Shown: piece after piece, positions 32,001-39,582 of the stretch
Numbering within the stretch: position 1 is the first letter of the stretch
Layout of the letters: each line of letters starts with the position of its first letter
From: Acanthaster planci
Taxonomy: Eukaryota; Echinodermata; Asteroidea; Valvatida; Acanthasteridae
DNA: 43,155 nucleotides
Assembly: GCF_001949145.1 (NCBI RefSeq)
Contig: NW_019091442.1
Location: forward strand, 730,246-773,400
Reading direction: 5' to 3'
The notes under the pieces: model-generated
What the model was told of the DNA's origin: nothing
Database searches by the model: none
Seen by the model: the letters and a program-made list of their open reading frames with translations, nothing else
Made by a program: the position numbers and the translations under genes

Positions 32001-33299
32001 TGGATATCTGTATTACATACCGGCAGGCTCGCACTTGCTTTGCAGCTCGCCAAAAATGCAGTTACCGGTATATGAGGTACACCAGACACCCTGGGCTCAC
32101 CTGCAGATTGCTGTGGCCTCATGGTTAAAGTGCATTGGATTTGTAGTCTGCCAGTAAAGTCACAGGTTTGAATCCAGCCATGGGTCATGGCACATACATG
32201 TACATGTATGCCCTTAGGCAGGGCACTTTGTTTACCCATTGCTTCTCCCCATCCAAGAGTAACTGGGTACATGTACATGTACCTGTGAGAGCAGTGATAC
32301 TGTAATAATTGTGGCCGAGTTGGCCGGTTTGCACCAAAATGGCTGCATCAAGCTGTATGCATGTACATGTACATGTACATGTACTTCCCAGGGAGCTGAG
32401 ATGGCATTCTGAATGTTTCATGGCCCCAACCAGCAGGTGTAATGATAATGAAACTGCTTTGATCTTAGTTGAAGACACGATATAAAAACCTGTTACCAGA
32501 CTGAGGTATTTATAAAAAATCAAACTGCAACTTTTCCACACCAAAAAGGTCTCATAAGCAAATAGATGTACAATAAGCACAGTGGGTAGGTCATCAGTCT
32601 AAGTGGTCTTGTGACATCCTATGTAGAGTTTTATCTATCTGCTACAATGTAGGTTTGCACATAGTATGGATATCATTCACTACACATACATGTAAGTCTC
32701 AAAGTGCAAATTGGTGATTATCAATAACTACCAGTATTTACTTGGTCATGCATGATTGAGTTAGAAAATAATCTCTACATGCTTGCTGTAATTTGTACAT
32801 GTAGTGTACATATATCGATACATGTTCAAAAGCAAGACGGACTGTCTATAAGGTTTCCATTGGACGATGCTAATTTTGGATCACTGCAGACACTACATGT
32901 AGTAATGCTTTCTGATTGATGTAAGTCTACGTGTAGATACATGGATATTACGTACATGGTCAATTTCATGAAATGGAACACTGGAATGACTACCAATGTC
33001 AGTTACAGAAACCATGACAAAAGCTGTGCCAGCATGTACTGTATGTATACACATAACTGGCCTTAACTGTTATAATCATACATGTAGCTTTAGATCAGCA
33101 AAACTCGTAATATAGTACAGTGTATTACATTACCTTTGCCTTTCTTTAATGCCACAGGTAGTGGCTGGTAATTGTGTGCACCATAACGAGCTTCTCTGTC
33201 AAACACCTGTTGAGATGTTACTGCTGCACCACTCTGTAACCTGACCACAGATGAAACTGAAGTGGTTTGCAGTAAGCTTCTGCACAATCTGGACAGCAT
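10929..33299 (-). CDS. OAT: Ornithine aminotransferase, mitochondrial (8 coding exons)
   Basis: PLP enzyme transferring the delta-amino group of ornithine to 2-oxoglutarate, giving glutamate 5-semialdehyde and glutamate in the mitochondrial matrix. It links arginine/ornithine with proline and glutamate metabolism. Coding join on the minus strand: 33299-33134, 28165-27941, 26730-26507, 25631-25509, 23736-23608, 22774-22661, 20979-20835, 11092-10929. This gives 1290 bp, 429 residues, all introns GT-AG. The N-terminus is Arg/Ser-rich with no acidic residue before D34, as in a matrix targeting peptide. Key residues lie at a constant offset of 11 from human OAT: Y44, Y74, R169, E224, D252 (PLP pyridine), K281 (Schiff base, in LLGKALSGG), T311 and R402. 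The fixed offset implies no indels across the mature enzyme. The gene looks intact. Introns hold most of the window's repeats; the last is 9.7 kb. Confidence 0.97.
11196..11254. repeat. Interrupted (TTGA)n microsatellite
   Basis: GATTGATTGATCGATTT-type sequence next to its near reverse complement, so it can also fold on itself. It lies in the OAT last intron, about 100 bp from the terminal exon. Confidence 0.7.
11351..11707. repeat. Six-copy 59-bp tandem repeat
   Basis: The anchor GATCTAGTATTCATT starts at 11381, 11441, 11499, 11558, 11618 and 11677, giving periods of 58-60 bp. Each unit also contains ATTTACATATATGTA, a palindrome, followed by an A-rich tract of variable length and CACATTTCCCTAAA. 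It sits in the last OAT intron 0.3-0.6 kb from the acceptor. Near identity of the units indicates recent expansion. Confidence 0.95.
12480..12690 (-). repeat. Unnamed interspersed repeat, copy A
   Basis: Read on the minus strand, CTGTCTGAAAAATATGG then GTGCAAGAACGGTAT and TTCACAAAATT are followed by a GGCTCAG...GAAAAAAATGCA block. The plus strand at 29037-29200 carries the same blocks in the same order. There is no recognisable coding content. The two copies are diverged, so it is an old family. Confidence 0.55.
13562..13737 (+). mobile_element. Fold-back element with conserved tail, copy 1 (15-bp TSD)
   Basis: Two roughly 55-bp arms beginning ATCGACGAGAATCTAAT and ending near AAGCTT are inverted around a roughly 28-bp loop containing TACCCTTCTTCAGGG. 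They are followed by a unique tail, TTCTGATCACGGTGCTACGC and then AGCCCTTCC. The unit is bounded by an exact 15-bp direct repeat (13547-13561 and 13738-13752, TGCATCTTCAAGCCT). A second copy at 39483-39582 shares the stem start and the tail. There is no protein. Variable-length duplications suggest target-primed retrotransposition by another element. The loop sequence resembles stem motifs seen in Penelope-like elements, but that link is weak. Confidence 0.75.
13753..15736. other. OAT intron sequence, no element recognised
   Basis: AT-rich, CpG-poor intronic DNA. A purine-rich plus-strand stretch at 15240-15550 stays open (Lys/Arg/Gln-rich) and might be a decayed LINE ORF1 segment given the RT remnant just downstream. 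I could not support that. Confidence 0.4.
15737..16495 (+). mobile_element. 3' end of a non-LTR retrotransposon (RT C-terminus plus 3' UTR)
   Basis: The frame reads [17 protein letters not shown], then an in-frame TAG (15791-15793), then [14 protein letters not shown] and AIRRNQISL. This is the thumb and C-terminal region typical of Jockey/CR1/RTE-like reverse transcriptases, and it stops at 16117. About 370 bp of T-rich 3' UTR follow, ending in AATAAACC and ATGAAATGAAA. The 5' part of the element is absent, as usual for LINE truncation. It is dead (stop codon, missing catalytic domains). The exact clade is not decidable from this fragment. Confidence 0.75.
16545..18060 (+). pseudogene. Decayed DDE-type DNA-transposon transposase
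   Basis: Recognisable blocks appear in order: [53 protein letters not shown], then [16 protein letters not shown] (from 17643) and [11 protein letters not shown] (17856-17888). They follow the pattern of an invertebrate transposase family in which a DFAENY motif and an SDGxxSQFK motif bracket the catalytic acidic residues. Frames shift several times and stops are present (for example TGA right after QSAH, where Trp is usual). The acid expected before FAENF reads Tyr. A hAT-type MITE interrupts it at 17118-17640. The superfamily name is left open. No terminal repeats were found. Confidence 0.65.
17118..17640. mobile_element. hAT-type MITE with 8-bp TSD, nested in transposase pseudogene
   Basis: 523 bp starting TAGGGCTATACC and ending GACTCAGCCCTA. 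The outer seven bases are perfect inverted repeats, with weaker complementarity inside (AATATTC / GAATA). It is flanked by an exact 8-bp duplication ATTTTGCA (17110-17117 and 17641-17648), the hAT hallmark. The interior is AT-rich and noncoding. The insertion splits the older transposase remnant, which fixes the relative order of events. Confidence 0.85.
18061..20834. other. OAT intron sequence with a 25-N gap
   Basis: CpG-poor AT-rich intron without a recognisable element. A local duplication of TTATCCTTTTTCAGTA lies near 18660-18705. The gap is at 18972-18996. Confidence 0.5.
18972..18996. other. Assembly gap (25 N)
   Basis: Run of N; the true length is unknown. Confidence 1.
20835..20979 (-). 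CDS. OAT: OAT coding exon 7 (residues 328-375, phase 1 end)
   Basis: Acceptor GCATATAG|GTC, donor GAAG|GTAAAT. Encodes [18 protein letters not shown] and the [13 protein letters not shown] strand of the C-terminal domain. Only this exon and the next lie on either side of the 9.7-kb intron. Confidence 0.96.
21894..21945. repeat. Single-arm copy of the 25.3-kb fold-back MITE
   Basis: GTTTGGAAAGGGTCGACA then GCGCATTGTGATTGGTCAACG matches the reverse complement of the loop and inner left arm of the element at 25323-25476, with a few substitutions. Only one arm is present. Confidence 0.7.
22661..22774 (-). CDS. OAT: OAT coding exon 6 (residues 290-327)
   Basis: Acceptor GAATCAG|GTT, donor CTTGAG|GTAAAT. 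Encodes [14 protein letters not shown] and [12 protein letters not shown]311 comes from the neighbouring subunit in the dimer active site of this family. Confidence 0.96.
23608..23736 (-). CDS. OAT: OAT coding exon 5 (residues 247-289), PLP lysine
   Basis: Acceptor ATATATAAG|GTG, donor CCG|GTGAGT. Encodes [16 protein letters not shown] (D252) and [13 protein letters not shown] with the Schiff-base lysine K281. Confidence 0.97.
23933..23955. repeat. 11-bp perfect palindrome
   Basis: TTTGATAGCCC and GGGCTATCAAA separated by one G, in an OAT intron just after exon 5. It is preceded by GGCCGCGACGAATCGCC, unusually CpG-rich for this intron, so it probably marks the edge of a repeat. Confidence 0.6.
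25323..25476. mobile_element. Fold-back MITE, about 69-bp arms
   Basis: Left arm 25323-25391 and right arm 25408-25476 are inverted copies with few mismatches around a 16-bp loop (TTTCCAAACACGCACT). The arms start TTCACAA, pass GTGCGCCAC and a TTGGCCAATCA block, and end GGTCGAC. There is no coding capacity and no clear duplication outside. It is the CpG-richest segment of the OAT gene body, suggesting it arrived later than the surrounding intron. Confidence 0.85.
25509..25631 (-). CDS. OAT: OAT coding exon 4 (residues 206-246)
   Basis: Acceptor TTATTTCAG|AAA, donor AACAAT|GTTAGT. Encodes [19 protein letters not shown] with E224. A fold-back MITE begins only 32 bp beyond the donor. Confidence 0.96.
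26507..26730 (-). CDS. OAT: OAT coding exon 3 (residues 131-205)
   Basis: Acceptor CTTGATAG|GA, donor CTAGAG|GTATGG. Encodes [17 protein letters not shown] and [17 protein letters not shown], the latter carrying R169, the residue that binds the 2-oxoacid carboxylate. Enters in phase 1, leaves in phase 0. Confidence 0.96.
27941..28165 (-). CDS. OAT: OAT coding exon 2 (residues 56-130)
   Basis: Acceptor TTTGTTTCAG|GT, donor ACAG|GTTTGT. Encodes [15 protein letters not shown] and [16 protein letters not shown] (Y74), ending at KVLPMNT. Phase 1 on both sides. Confidence 0.96.
28215..28234. repeat. (ACATGT)n microsatellite
   Basis: Palindromic hexamer repeat. Further tracts lie at about 32359-32384 and 36565-36600, with dozens of single TACATGTA words between 9 and 37 kb. 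Confidence 0.85.
29037..29200 (+). repeat. Unnamed interspersed repeat, copy B
   Basis: Contains GCGCAAGAACGGTATGTTC, TTTTCACAAAATTTG, CTACTGAAGGCTCAG and TGAAAAAAATGCAGTG in the same order as the minus-strand copy at 12480-12690. It lies in OAT coding intron 2, opposite in orientation to the gene. Confidence 0.55.
29454..29666. repeat. Two-copy tandem duplication, about 105 bp
   Basis: The block from ACTCCACAGTAAATC to CACTAGGA occurs at 29454-29557 and again at 29558-29666. The second copy has an extra TGCAT and a few substitutions, and a third copy starts (ACTCCA) but stops. Recent local duplication in an OAT intron. Confidence 0.9.
30602..30762. repeat. 35-bp pyrimidine-rich minisatellite running into the gap
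   Basis: Repeated CCTCCCCATCATCC and TATCCATCTCCTACTCC units of 35 bp, at least four complete copies, ending at the N run. The minus strand, which is the OAT sense strand, carries GGGGAGGGGG-type runs. Confidence 0.9.
30763..31491. other. Assembly gap (729 N)
   Basis: Run of N starting inside the minisatellite. Its real size probably depends on array copy number. It lies in OAT coding intron 2 and removes no OAT exon, since exons 1 and 2 join in phase with family continuity. Confidence 1.
31492..32110. other. OAT intron sequence, nothing recognised
   Basis: C-rich just after the gap (a likely degenerate edge of the minisatellite), then AT-rich with TACATGTA words. No element identified. Confidence 0.4.
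32111..32490 (+). mobile_element. tRNA-derived SINE
   Basis: The head has an A-box-like TGGCCTCATGG (32114-32124) and a near-perfect B box GGTTTGAATCC (32165-32175), spaced as in a tRNA but without a foldable cloverleaf. The body has ATGCCCTTAGGCAGGGCAC, a CATTGCTTCTCCCC block and GTAACTGGGTAC. It ends with GACACGATATAAAAACC, the kind of tail shared by deuterostome SINEs. An ACATGT microsatellite has expanded inside it. It is antisense to OAT, and no clear target duplication was seen. Confidence 0.75.
33134..33299 (-). CDS. OAT: OAT coding exon 1 (residues 1-55, phase 1 end)
   Basis: Starts at the ATG complementary to 33297-33299 and encodes the targeting peptide and the [13 protein letters not shown] segment containing substrate-contacting Y44. 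The donor is AAAG|GTAATG. No upstream ATG lies between the inferred 5' UTR acceptor and this start, which supports the start choice. Confidence 0.95.
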
Positions 33300-33343
33300 G
33301 CTTTATGTGCTTTTTGTAATCTGTCACTTGTCTCAAAGAAAAT
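33300..33343 (-). other. OAT: OAT 5' UTR part of exon with start codon
   Basis: 44 bp between a strong acceptor (TTTTTGTTGCAG) and the start codon, without an ATG. This implies that a 5' UTR intron separates it from an untranslated first exon. Confidence 0.6.
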
Positions 33344-33524
33344 CTGCAACAAAAAGGCATATATTTGAAAAGTTCCACGATTACTGTCAACAGTCCTAGT
33401 AAAAATTCTTTAAACAAAGTACATTGACGTGATCCAGTTGCACATTTTTATACAGCCAGCAATGAAACAATAAAATTCATTGAACCAAACAACTGAGCAC
33501 ATACAGTGTATTAGTAGTCACTCT

Positions 33525-33560
33525 GTCATTTACATGTACCAGTTGGTACTTGTAAATGAC
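33525..33560. repeat. 17-bp-arm hairpin in OAT 5' UTR intron
   Basis: GTCATTTACATGTACCA and TGGTACTTGTAAATGAC are inverted copies (one mismatch) around a GT loop. This is followed by three ACAAGTTGG-type words. It may be a microsatellite palindrome or an RNA hairpin; nothing else supports a gene. Confidence 0.6.
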
Positions 33561-34673
33561 TATTTTGCTTGACATAAGAGTTGATCACTGTACAAGTTGG
33601 TTGGCATACAACTTGTTTGGCATACAAGTTAGCTAAACCATGTACAAGTTGGTCAGTGTACATTGTGTGAATATTATCACCTTTCACCACTGTGTAAAAT
33701 ACCTGCGGGGATTATCACTCCCTGGTAACTTTTATTGGTTTGGATTTCAACAGTTTGTTCACTCAAAAATGTTGATGTTCGAGACTTTAATTAATCCACT
33801 CCAATTGATTTGACAGATGGGCACAGTCATCATTGTTCCAGACAGTCAAAACTTTCCTCATTTCATCAGACATTTGGAATTAATTCACTGCTGTTCACTT
33901 CAGGAAATATGAACCCCAAAGTTGAATATTATCTAATGGTCCATATTTTGAGGAACCTGCCATATGGGAAGAAAAGAGAAATTTCCCCTTCAAATCTGAA
34001 ACACTCTTGTTGACAAGATTTGAACTGTATGTTGATGTCTAATTGACAACGTCACAGAACACGGCCTTGCGAACCATTCACCAGTTCACAGAAAGCATGC
34101 CAACGTCTGTTTCCAGAGCAGCGTAATGTTCAACGTACAGTTTCGAATGGTCATAGCCACCAAACTTAAAGAGCACAAGATTCACAATTAAAAACAAAAG
34201 TATACTTTGCAGATTGAAAACTAATTCGACAATCAGGCCAAAATAGAATTCCATTGCTAATATAGGCCTGCAATTTTAGCACAAATGCACCTAGGCCATA
34301 GGCATGAAAGGCCCTAGCCCAGGCTGGACATTGCCTTCATTTCATTACGACTAACGTCCGGGGTATAAAAGTTGTGTGCAAAAGGACCGCAAATTTGGTT
34401 CTAATTTGTTCTTGGTTTACCTGTTGAAGAAACTAAGTTTACACGTTTACAAGTTTTTAGAGGCCTTATCTATCCGTCTGGGGGTTTAGGAATAATAAAA
34501 CGAACCATGGACTGCAAAATCGAGGAAAATAAGTGAGAGACAACGTTACTTTTGCAGACCTAATTCATCCGTTCTCGAGTGCAGTTGTAAAGTGCACATA
34601 CGTACAGTACAGGAATCCAAGCTGCGTGCACACACTACGCGTGCGCAATTTCCAGTGAAGGTCTGTTGCTTAC

Positions 34674-34740
34674 CTGCTACACGGAGGCCGTAACTGGTAC
34701 CCGGATTTAACCCGCGTGCCGTCGAGCTGATATAAAAATA
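34674..34740 (-). other. OAT: Inferred untranslated first exon of OAT (upstream edge unknown)
   Basis: A good donor, GTAGCAG|GTAAGC, lies on the minus strand with its exon end at 34674. It sits 1.3 kb upstream of the 5' UTR acceptor, just where CpG content rises again as expected of an unmethylated promoter. An AT-rich TATTTTTATAT word lies about 50 bp further upstream. The upstream boundary given is approximate. Inference only, with no transcript evidence. Confidence 0.4.
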
Positions 34741-36257
34741 TGCAGTTCCATTTTTGTCGGATCGGGGGCATCGGACTGACCAATTAACCCACTATCGATT
34801 ACCCCTAAAATGTTCAGATTTTGTTCTCCTTTAAATTTCGGTTTATAAATATAAATTTGTGACACAAGCTGCTATTTTGTAAGAATAACCTCGGTTAGCG
34901 TAGAAGGCTTTGTATATGTAGGGTTCGGCAAGAAGTTCATCAACGATCTCTCTTTGAAGTGTTTAACATCTTTAATTTGTTCATAGAGATTTATTGGCTA
35001 AAGATGGATAAATACACAATATTGCAGAGATCTGATTTTTATTAAAATCAAATAGTAACTTATCTTGATAAATGAGGAATAAAAAGAGGAATACATTGCG
35101 GGCATGATGGTTGTGATGAACAGGCGAGAGTGATGCTATATTGCTGGGGCACAAAGTATGCAGAGGCAGTACTGGCGCGCGCACGTGCGGTAAGTAGCGA
35201 TCATACACAAATCGTGCTGTTGATCAGCCTTTCCTTTTTTTATTCAGCAGACTGAATTGGTAATTGGCAGTGACGAGTTGGATTTTAGAGCAATGGACAG
35301 ATATACACTAACTAGACTGTGTCGAAGTTTTTAAACCTCAAAGTAGGTGATTTTTCGTTTTTAAATTCAGGCCCAAGAGATTGTTAAATGCCATTTTTGA
35401 CTCTCAGATCAGTCTAGTTTATTTTAAACAAATTTATCTAGCAAGCGCTTTCTGGAAAAGTTCTCCATCTCTTACAAAATGTATTCAGTATGACTTTTAA
35501 AATGGAACAAATCAACAGATATGCCTATTAGTAAATTGCTAGTAACAGAAATGTGCCAAAACCTTCCTTCATCACAGAACTGCCGGGTCCCTTAACTTCT
35601 ATCGAATTTTCTGGACACCTTTTGTCTGTCTATTTTAAGTCCACCTGTTAACATATAATAGATGCTCAAAAATGGCCAGAATTTGTACAAATCATGAAGT
35701 TTAACTTTCCCCTAATGGCCATAGTAGACCCAGCTTGCGCCGTGCGGGTAACTAGGCCAACTTGTCACCAACGCACGCCACAGCCTCGCCCCTGGCCCGA
35801 TTGTGTGTACTCGGCATGGAGATCAATGGTACTTGTGGCTGAGAATCACCGTGCCGTTGTGCGATGCGGTGAGCGTTTTCAAAACTAGTGGATTTGTTTA
35901 GACTTCAGTTTCGGTGGTTCCAGTCAGAACATGTAGTTTCGATGTACGTGTACACTGCTCGGAATCTCGTACACTGAATAGTTGCACATGCATACCGGTA
36001 CTGTGTACTGTACGAACTGCACTGGAGAACGGCTGAAAACAGTCCACAACAATGGCAAGAATTAACGTTACGTCCAACTTTATTTTCCCGTTTTTGTCTT
36101 TGGTGGTGATGTGTCGAATTTTGTAACCCACCAGATGTGGAGATAAGGATGCATAGGAGTTACAGGCGTGAAATTGGTTCCTTGGAAAAGGTAGAAGTGT
36201 TGCAAATTTTAGTTATTGCCGAAGTTATTTTTGCCCAATTTTGCACCATTTATACCC
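34741..36257. other. Upstream intergenic region, no gene recognised
   Basis: CpG content is higher than in the OAT body. No convincing exon, RNA gene or transposon protein. Confidence 0.4.
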
Positions 36258-36295
36258 TGGACTCCCTCCATAACGTAGTACGGTCAGGGAGTCCA
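36258..36295. repeat. Short inverted repeat, 10-bp arms
   Basis: TGGACTCCCT (36258-36267) and AGGGAGTCCA (36286-36295) around an 18-bp CCATAACGTAGTACGGTC loop. Compact and perfect; possible remnant of a small fold-back element. Confidence 0.55.
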
Positions 36296-36974
36296 CCTCG
36301 GCTAGATAGGCCCTAGCCTAGCCATGAACATGATGAACAGCACTAGTCTAGTGCACACATCATGTAAACTGTACAAAGCTGAGGTAAAAATATTGCTTCA
36401 GCAAAGGTAGGCTTACATTAGAGCTATAGCCTAGGTCCATGATCGGAGCCTTCAGAAGCGATGTAGCCATGGTAAACGCAGGCCTAGCCTACGCTACCTA
36501 CATGTAGTCGTATGTATGCATACATGTATCAACACCTACATACTGACATGACCGAGTGATATACAGTGTACATGTACATGTACTGTACATGTTATGTACA
36601 CTGACTACTGATGCATGTCACTGTCCATAGCGCCACGTGAACAATGTTGAACCATCAACGTGTTCAACATCAGGCCTACTAAAACTAAGAAAAGCGAAAC
36701 AGCACCAGCAATTAACAATTATTAAGGGGAAAGAAATCTACATATACCTACAAAGTAGATGTGTACAGCTACAGTTCCCAGGGTCCCACGTCACATGCAC
36801 CGTACGCGTACGGTATTTGGGGGTTGTGTACGTGTTCTTCTCGGCGCTGTAACATATGAGCACAACTAGACGGGAACGCTAGTGGTAAATATGCATGAAC
36901 TTAAAGCACCACGTGAATCGAGCGAGCCTGCTGATAGTTTACGCAGCGCCCCCAGTCGGTAAGCTGGGCACTCC

Positions 36975-37379
36975 TGCTACAATCCACTAATTCAAGCCCT
37001 GTTGAAAACAGTGTAAATCAGCACTGTTCAGGGACCAATAACATACATACCAGCATCCCTAATATTTCTGAAACACAAACTAAATTCCCACAAAAAAAAT
37101 CACCCCCCAAAAGTGATTTTTCCGAAGTCTGATTGCAGCCATTTTTCAAGTGGCAACCCTCAACTTTCTCAGGCACTTTGGACCATTTTTCAACCGTATT
37201 TTTAGCCATTCTGCACTCATATGAAATCTCAAAGACCCAGGGAGTTGATCCTGCCAACGATTTACACAATCGCATCATTTGAAGCCAAACAATCTCATTT
37301 TTCAAAAAATACTGTGGGGGGCTTTTAATGCTAATGAGCTGGCAAGAAATTCTCACTTGAATTAGTAGACTGCAACCCT
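36975..37379 (+). repeat. Unnamed repeat family R, copy 1
   Basis: Starts CTACAATCCACTAATTCAAG and ends GAATTAGTAGACTGCAACCC, so its ends are imperfect inverted repeats of about 20 bp. Internal blocks TTTCTCAGGCACTTTGG, CCATTTTTCAA, AAGTGATTTTTCCGAAG and TACTGTGGGGGGCTTTTAA recur, diverged, in copy 2 at 41233-41737. There is no coding capacity. It resembles a non-autonomous DNA transposon, but no target duplication was found. Confidence 0.6.
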
Positions 37380-37875
37380 AAAATTTCTTTTTTTTATGCC
37401 CGTAAATACATGCCATTTCACCTACAACTTGTATGGTAGGCCAGAGTTTGTCGATTCGTTCAAAATCATAAAATACGCTCTGGTGTTGTAACAGCTGTGT
37501 GGGGTTTTTACTTTGTGAACCTTTGTACAAACGGCCAACCATGGTTTAGTAGGCACTTGTAACGTCAAAAGAGCAGATCCTACCGACCTTGTGAATGACG
37601 TCACTAGGGTATTTCTTTCTGTCTCTAGGATATCAGGCTCGAGTAAACGTGTTGTGCGTTCATTGTAACTACAGTTAAATACTTGCAAAGAACAGCCTCC
37701 AAGACGTCAGCATATATCCTCTAGAAAGCAGTGCAAAATCGGGAAGAGCGCTGCATGGTGACCTTCGCGTTTTCACAACAAACTCAAGATTATGGCCAGA
37801 TCTTCAGCGTTCTTTTCAATTTTATCACGGTTAGCCGTGCAATTTTTTATTTGCCCTGCTCCGAAAATACCCCAA

Positions 37876-38120
37876 AGAGTGACAAATTTCACTCTCAAAA
37901 AGAGTGAGTCCCTGCATAAAACAACTTCAAACGAATGAAAGAACTCTCTAAAATGAGTACTGAGTCAAAACAACTCTAAAAGAGTGTTAATTACTCAAAA
38001 AGAGGAGCTATATAGGGGCCTAAAGCACAAAATCACTCGTTGGAGTAGTTTCAACTCTTTAAAACAAATTGCAGTACTTTTTAAGAGTGAGGTTTTCACT
38101 CTTTTGCCTTTAGAGAGTAA
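37876..38120. repeat. Array of short ACTCT / AGAGT hairpins
   Basis: At least six separate small inverted pairs occur in 245 bp, for example CACTCTCAAAAAGAGTG (37890), CAACTCTAAAAGAGTG (about 37972) and ACTCTTTTGCCTTTAGAGAGT (about 38098). They are irregularly spaced, so this is not a simple tandem repeat. No ORF or RNA gene recognised. Confidence 0.6.
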
Positions 38121-38218
38121 TAAAACTACGAGCTCAGCTCTCAACGCAGCCACCCCAAGATGAAAGCCACGGTCGCAAATTCGTGATTTATAGAACAATT
38201 TCTATGATCGGTCCCGAT

Positions 38219-38701
38219 TGTGGCACCTCTTACTGTAAATAACCCTCAGGGTCACAAAATATCGTTGAGCTGGGGCGTTTTAGTGGAGCACACCTTCATC
38301 GGTTCGTCGACAGGAGCGGACGTTGGTTTAGGGACGAGACTCAGCAGTGAGCAGAACGGACGTAAGGCAGCGCAGGTGCCGAACTATTAGGAGTAAGCAT
38401 GGGATTAGGGACCCGCTGAATATTCCTCGGGGAATACGCCTGCTGATCAGCGTGCTGGTAGTACTGGCATCCCATCCAGGAGTCCTACCTTTCACAACTT
38501 AAAGTTGTCCGAAGTGAGTGACATTAGGGCAGAAAGTCTGGCTGAGACATACAGTCCTCCAACCGTGACGAAGGTAACGTCCATCACTTATTGTTTTATT
38601 GAAGTCTGGACTAAATATAGAGACAAAATACTATGATTCTCACCAAAAACCAGTAAATAAAGGCCTCATTGTCTGTCCTGTCCGTCCTGCCAATCCCTAC
38701 A
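38219..38701 (+). mobile_element. Probable LTR of a Gypsy-like retrotransposon
   Basis: A 483-bp segment starting TGTGGCACC and ending CCTACA, with AATAAAGGCC about 45 bp before its end, a spacing typical of LTR poly(A) signals. It is followed directly by TTTTGGTCCCTGAAC, which looks like the start of an internal region or primer-binding site. No second LTR, protein or target duplication was found, so it is either a solo or fragmentary LTR. Confidence 0.45.
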
Positions 38702-39482
38702 TTTTGGTCCCTGAACTAGTCAGTCCTTGAGTTTCGATCATCCTTAGAAGAAGACAAAGTAGCACGTTAGCGGCACACGGCACAAGTGGGTCCAGCACAT
38801 AAGTTACCTGGATATATTATAAGTCCACCGAAGCAAAGGCTGATCCGGGTGGGGGACCGTTCTCAACAGGAACCTGTCCCTTTGAAGAGAGATGATTTTT
38901 TTGGGGGGGGGTTATATTTAAGCCCCCTTCGTAAAGAGCCCCAAAATGTAGCCTCCCTCCTCAGAAAGACGATTGAAGGTTACTGTCCAAGTTTTCGGCC
39001 CCCAAAACAGCACCCCCCCCGCAAAAAATGTTCAGGATCTGGTCGGCGCCAAAATAATTCCCGGACTCGCTGAAGTAAGCTAGCATGCCAATGTAAAGAA
39101 TCAAATTTAGTCGTTACAGGACATCTTAATCATTCAAAGTTTGCTTGGAAAAGAACATCAATATTTTGAAAAAGCACAATCTTGATTGTACCCAAAAATG
39201 GTCTTCAAGAGCCTGACCCACCATTGAGGCACGTTCAGTGCCAGGTAACTATTCCTTTCTACTGGAAGACTTTGAGATACTTGCGCTAATAATGTGTGCA
39301 TGCGCAATATCACGCAATTTGCATCTCTCCCCTATTTTGATACTTCCCCTATACTGATCTTTTAATGTTAGATTTCTGATACATTGTCGGTTTATAGATA
39401 ATCTGTCAACGAGCGCATTTCTACTACACTATCGGTGGATTTGTCATACATTATTGACCAACGCCAAACAACAACGTAACGC
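38702..39482. other. Sequence after the LTR, no gene recognised
   Basis: May hold a few tens of bases of retroelement leader. A G run near 38904 and a C run near 39012 flank an open but featureless frame. Confidence 0.35.
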
Positions 39483-39582
39483 TTATCGACAAGAATATAA
39501 TATCAAATCAGGGTACTAATTGGATATTATATTCTTGTCGATGTTCTGATCACGGTGCTACGCAGCCCTTCCATATTTTTCT
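39483..39582 (+). mobile_element. Fold-back element with conserved tail, copy 2 (13-bp TSD)
   Basis: A 100-bp unit. A perfect stem (ATCGACAAGAATATAATATC and its reverse complement) surrounds an 18-bp loop. It is followed by the tail GTTCTGATCACGGTGCTACG and CAGCCCTTCC, shared with the copy at 13562-13737. Exact 13-bp direct repeats AACAACGTAACGC flank it at 39470-39482 and 39583-39595. The central part of copy 1 is absent, but the stem start and tail are conserved. Confidence 0.75.

Noticed and set aside
32111-32185. tRNA gene
   Set aside because: A- and B-box words are present, but no cloverleaf arms form and a SINE body follows.
34364-34370. TATAAAA on the plus strand as a promoter
   Set aside because: It points away from OAT, and no plus-strand gene follows within reach.
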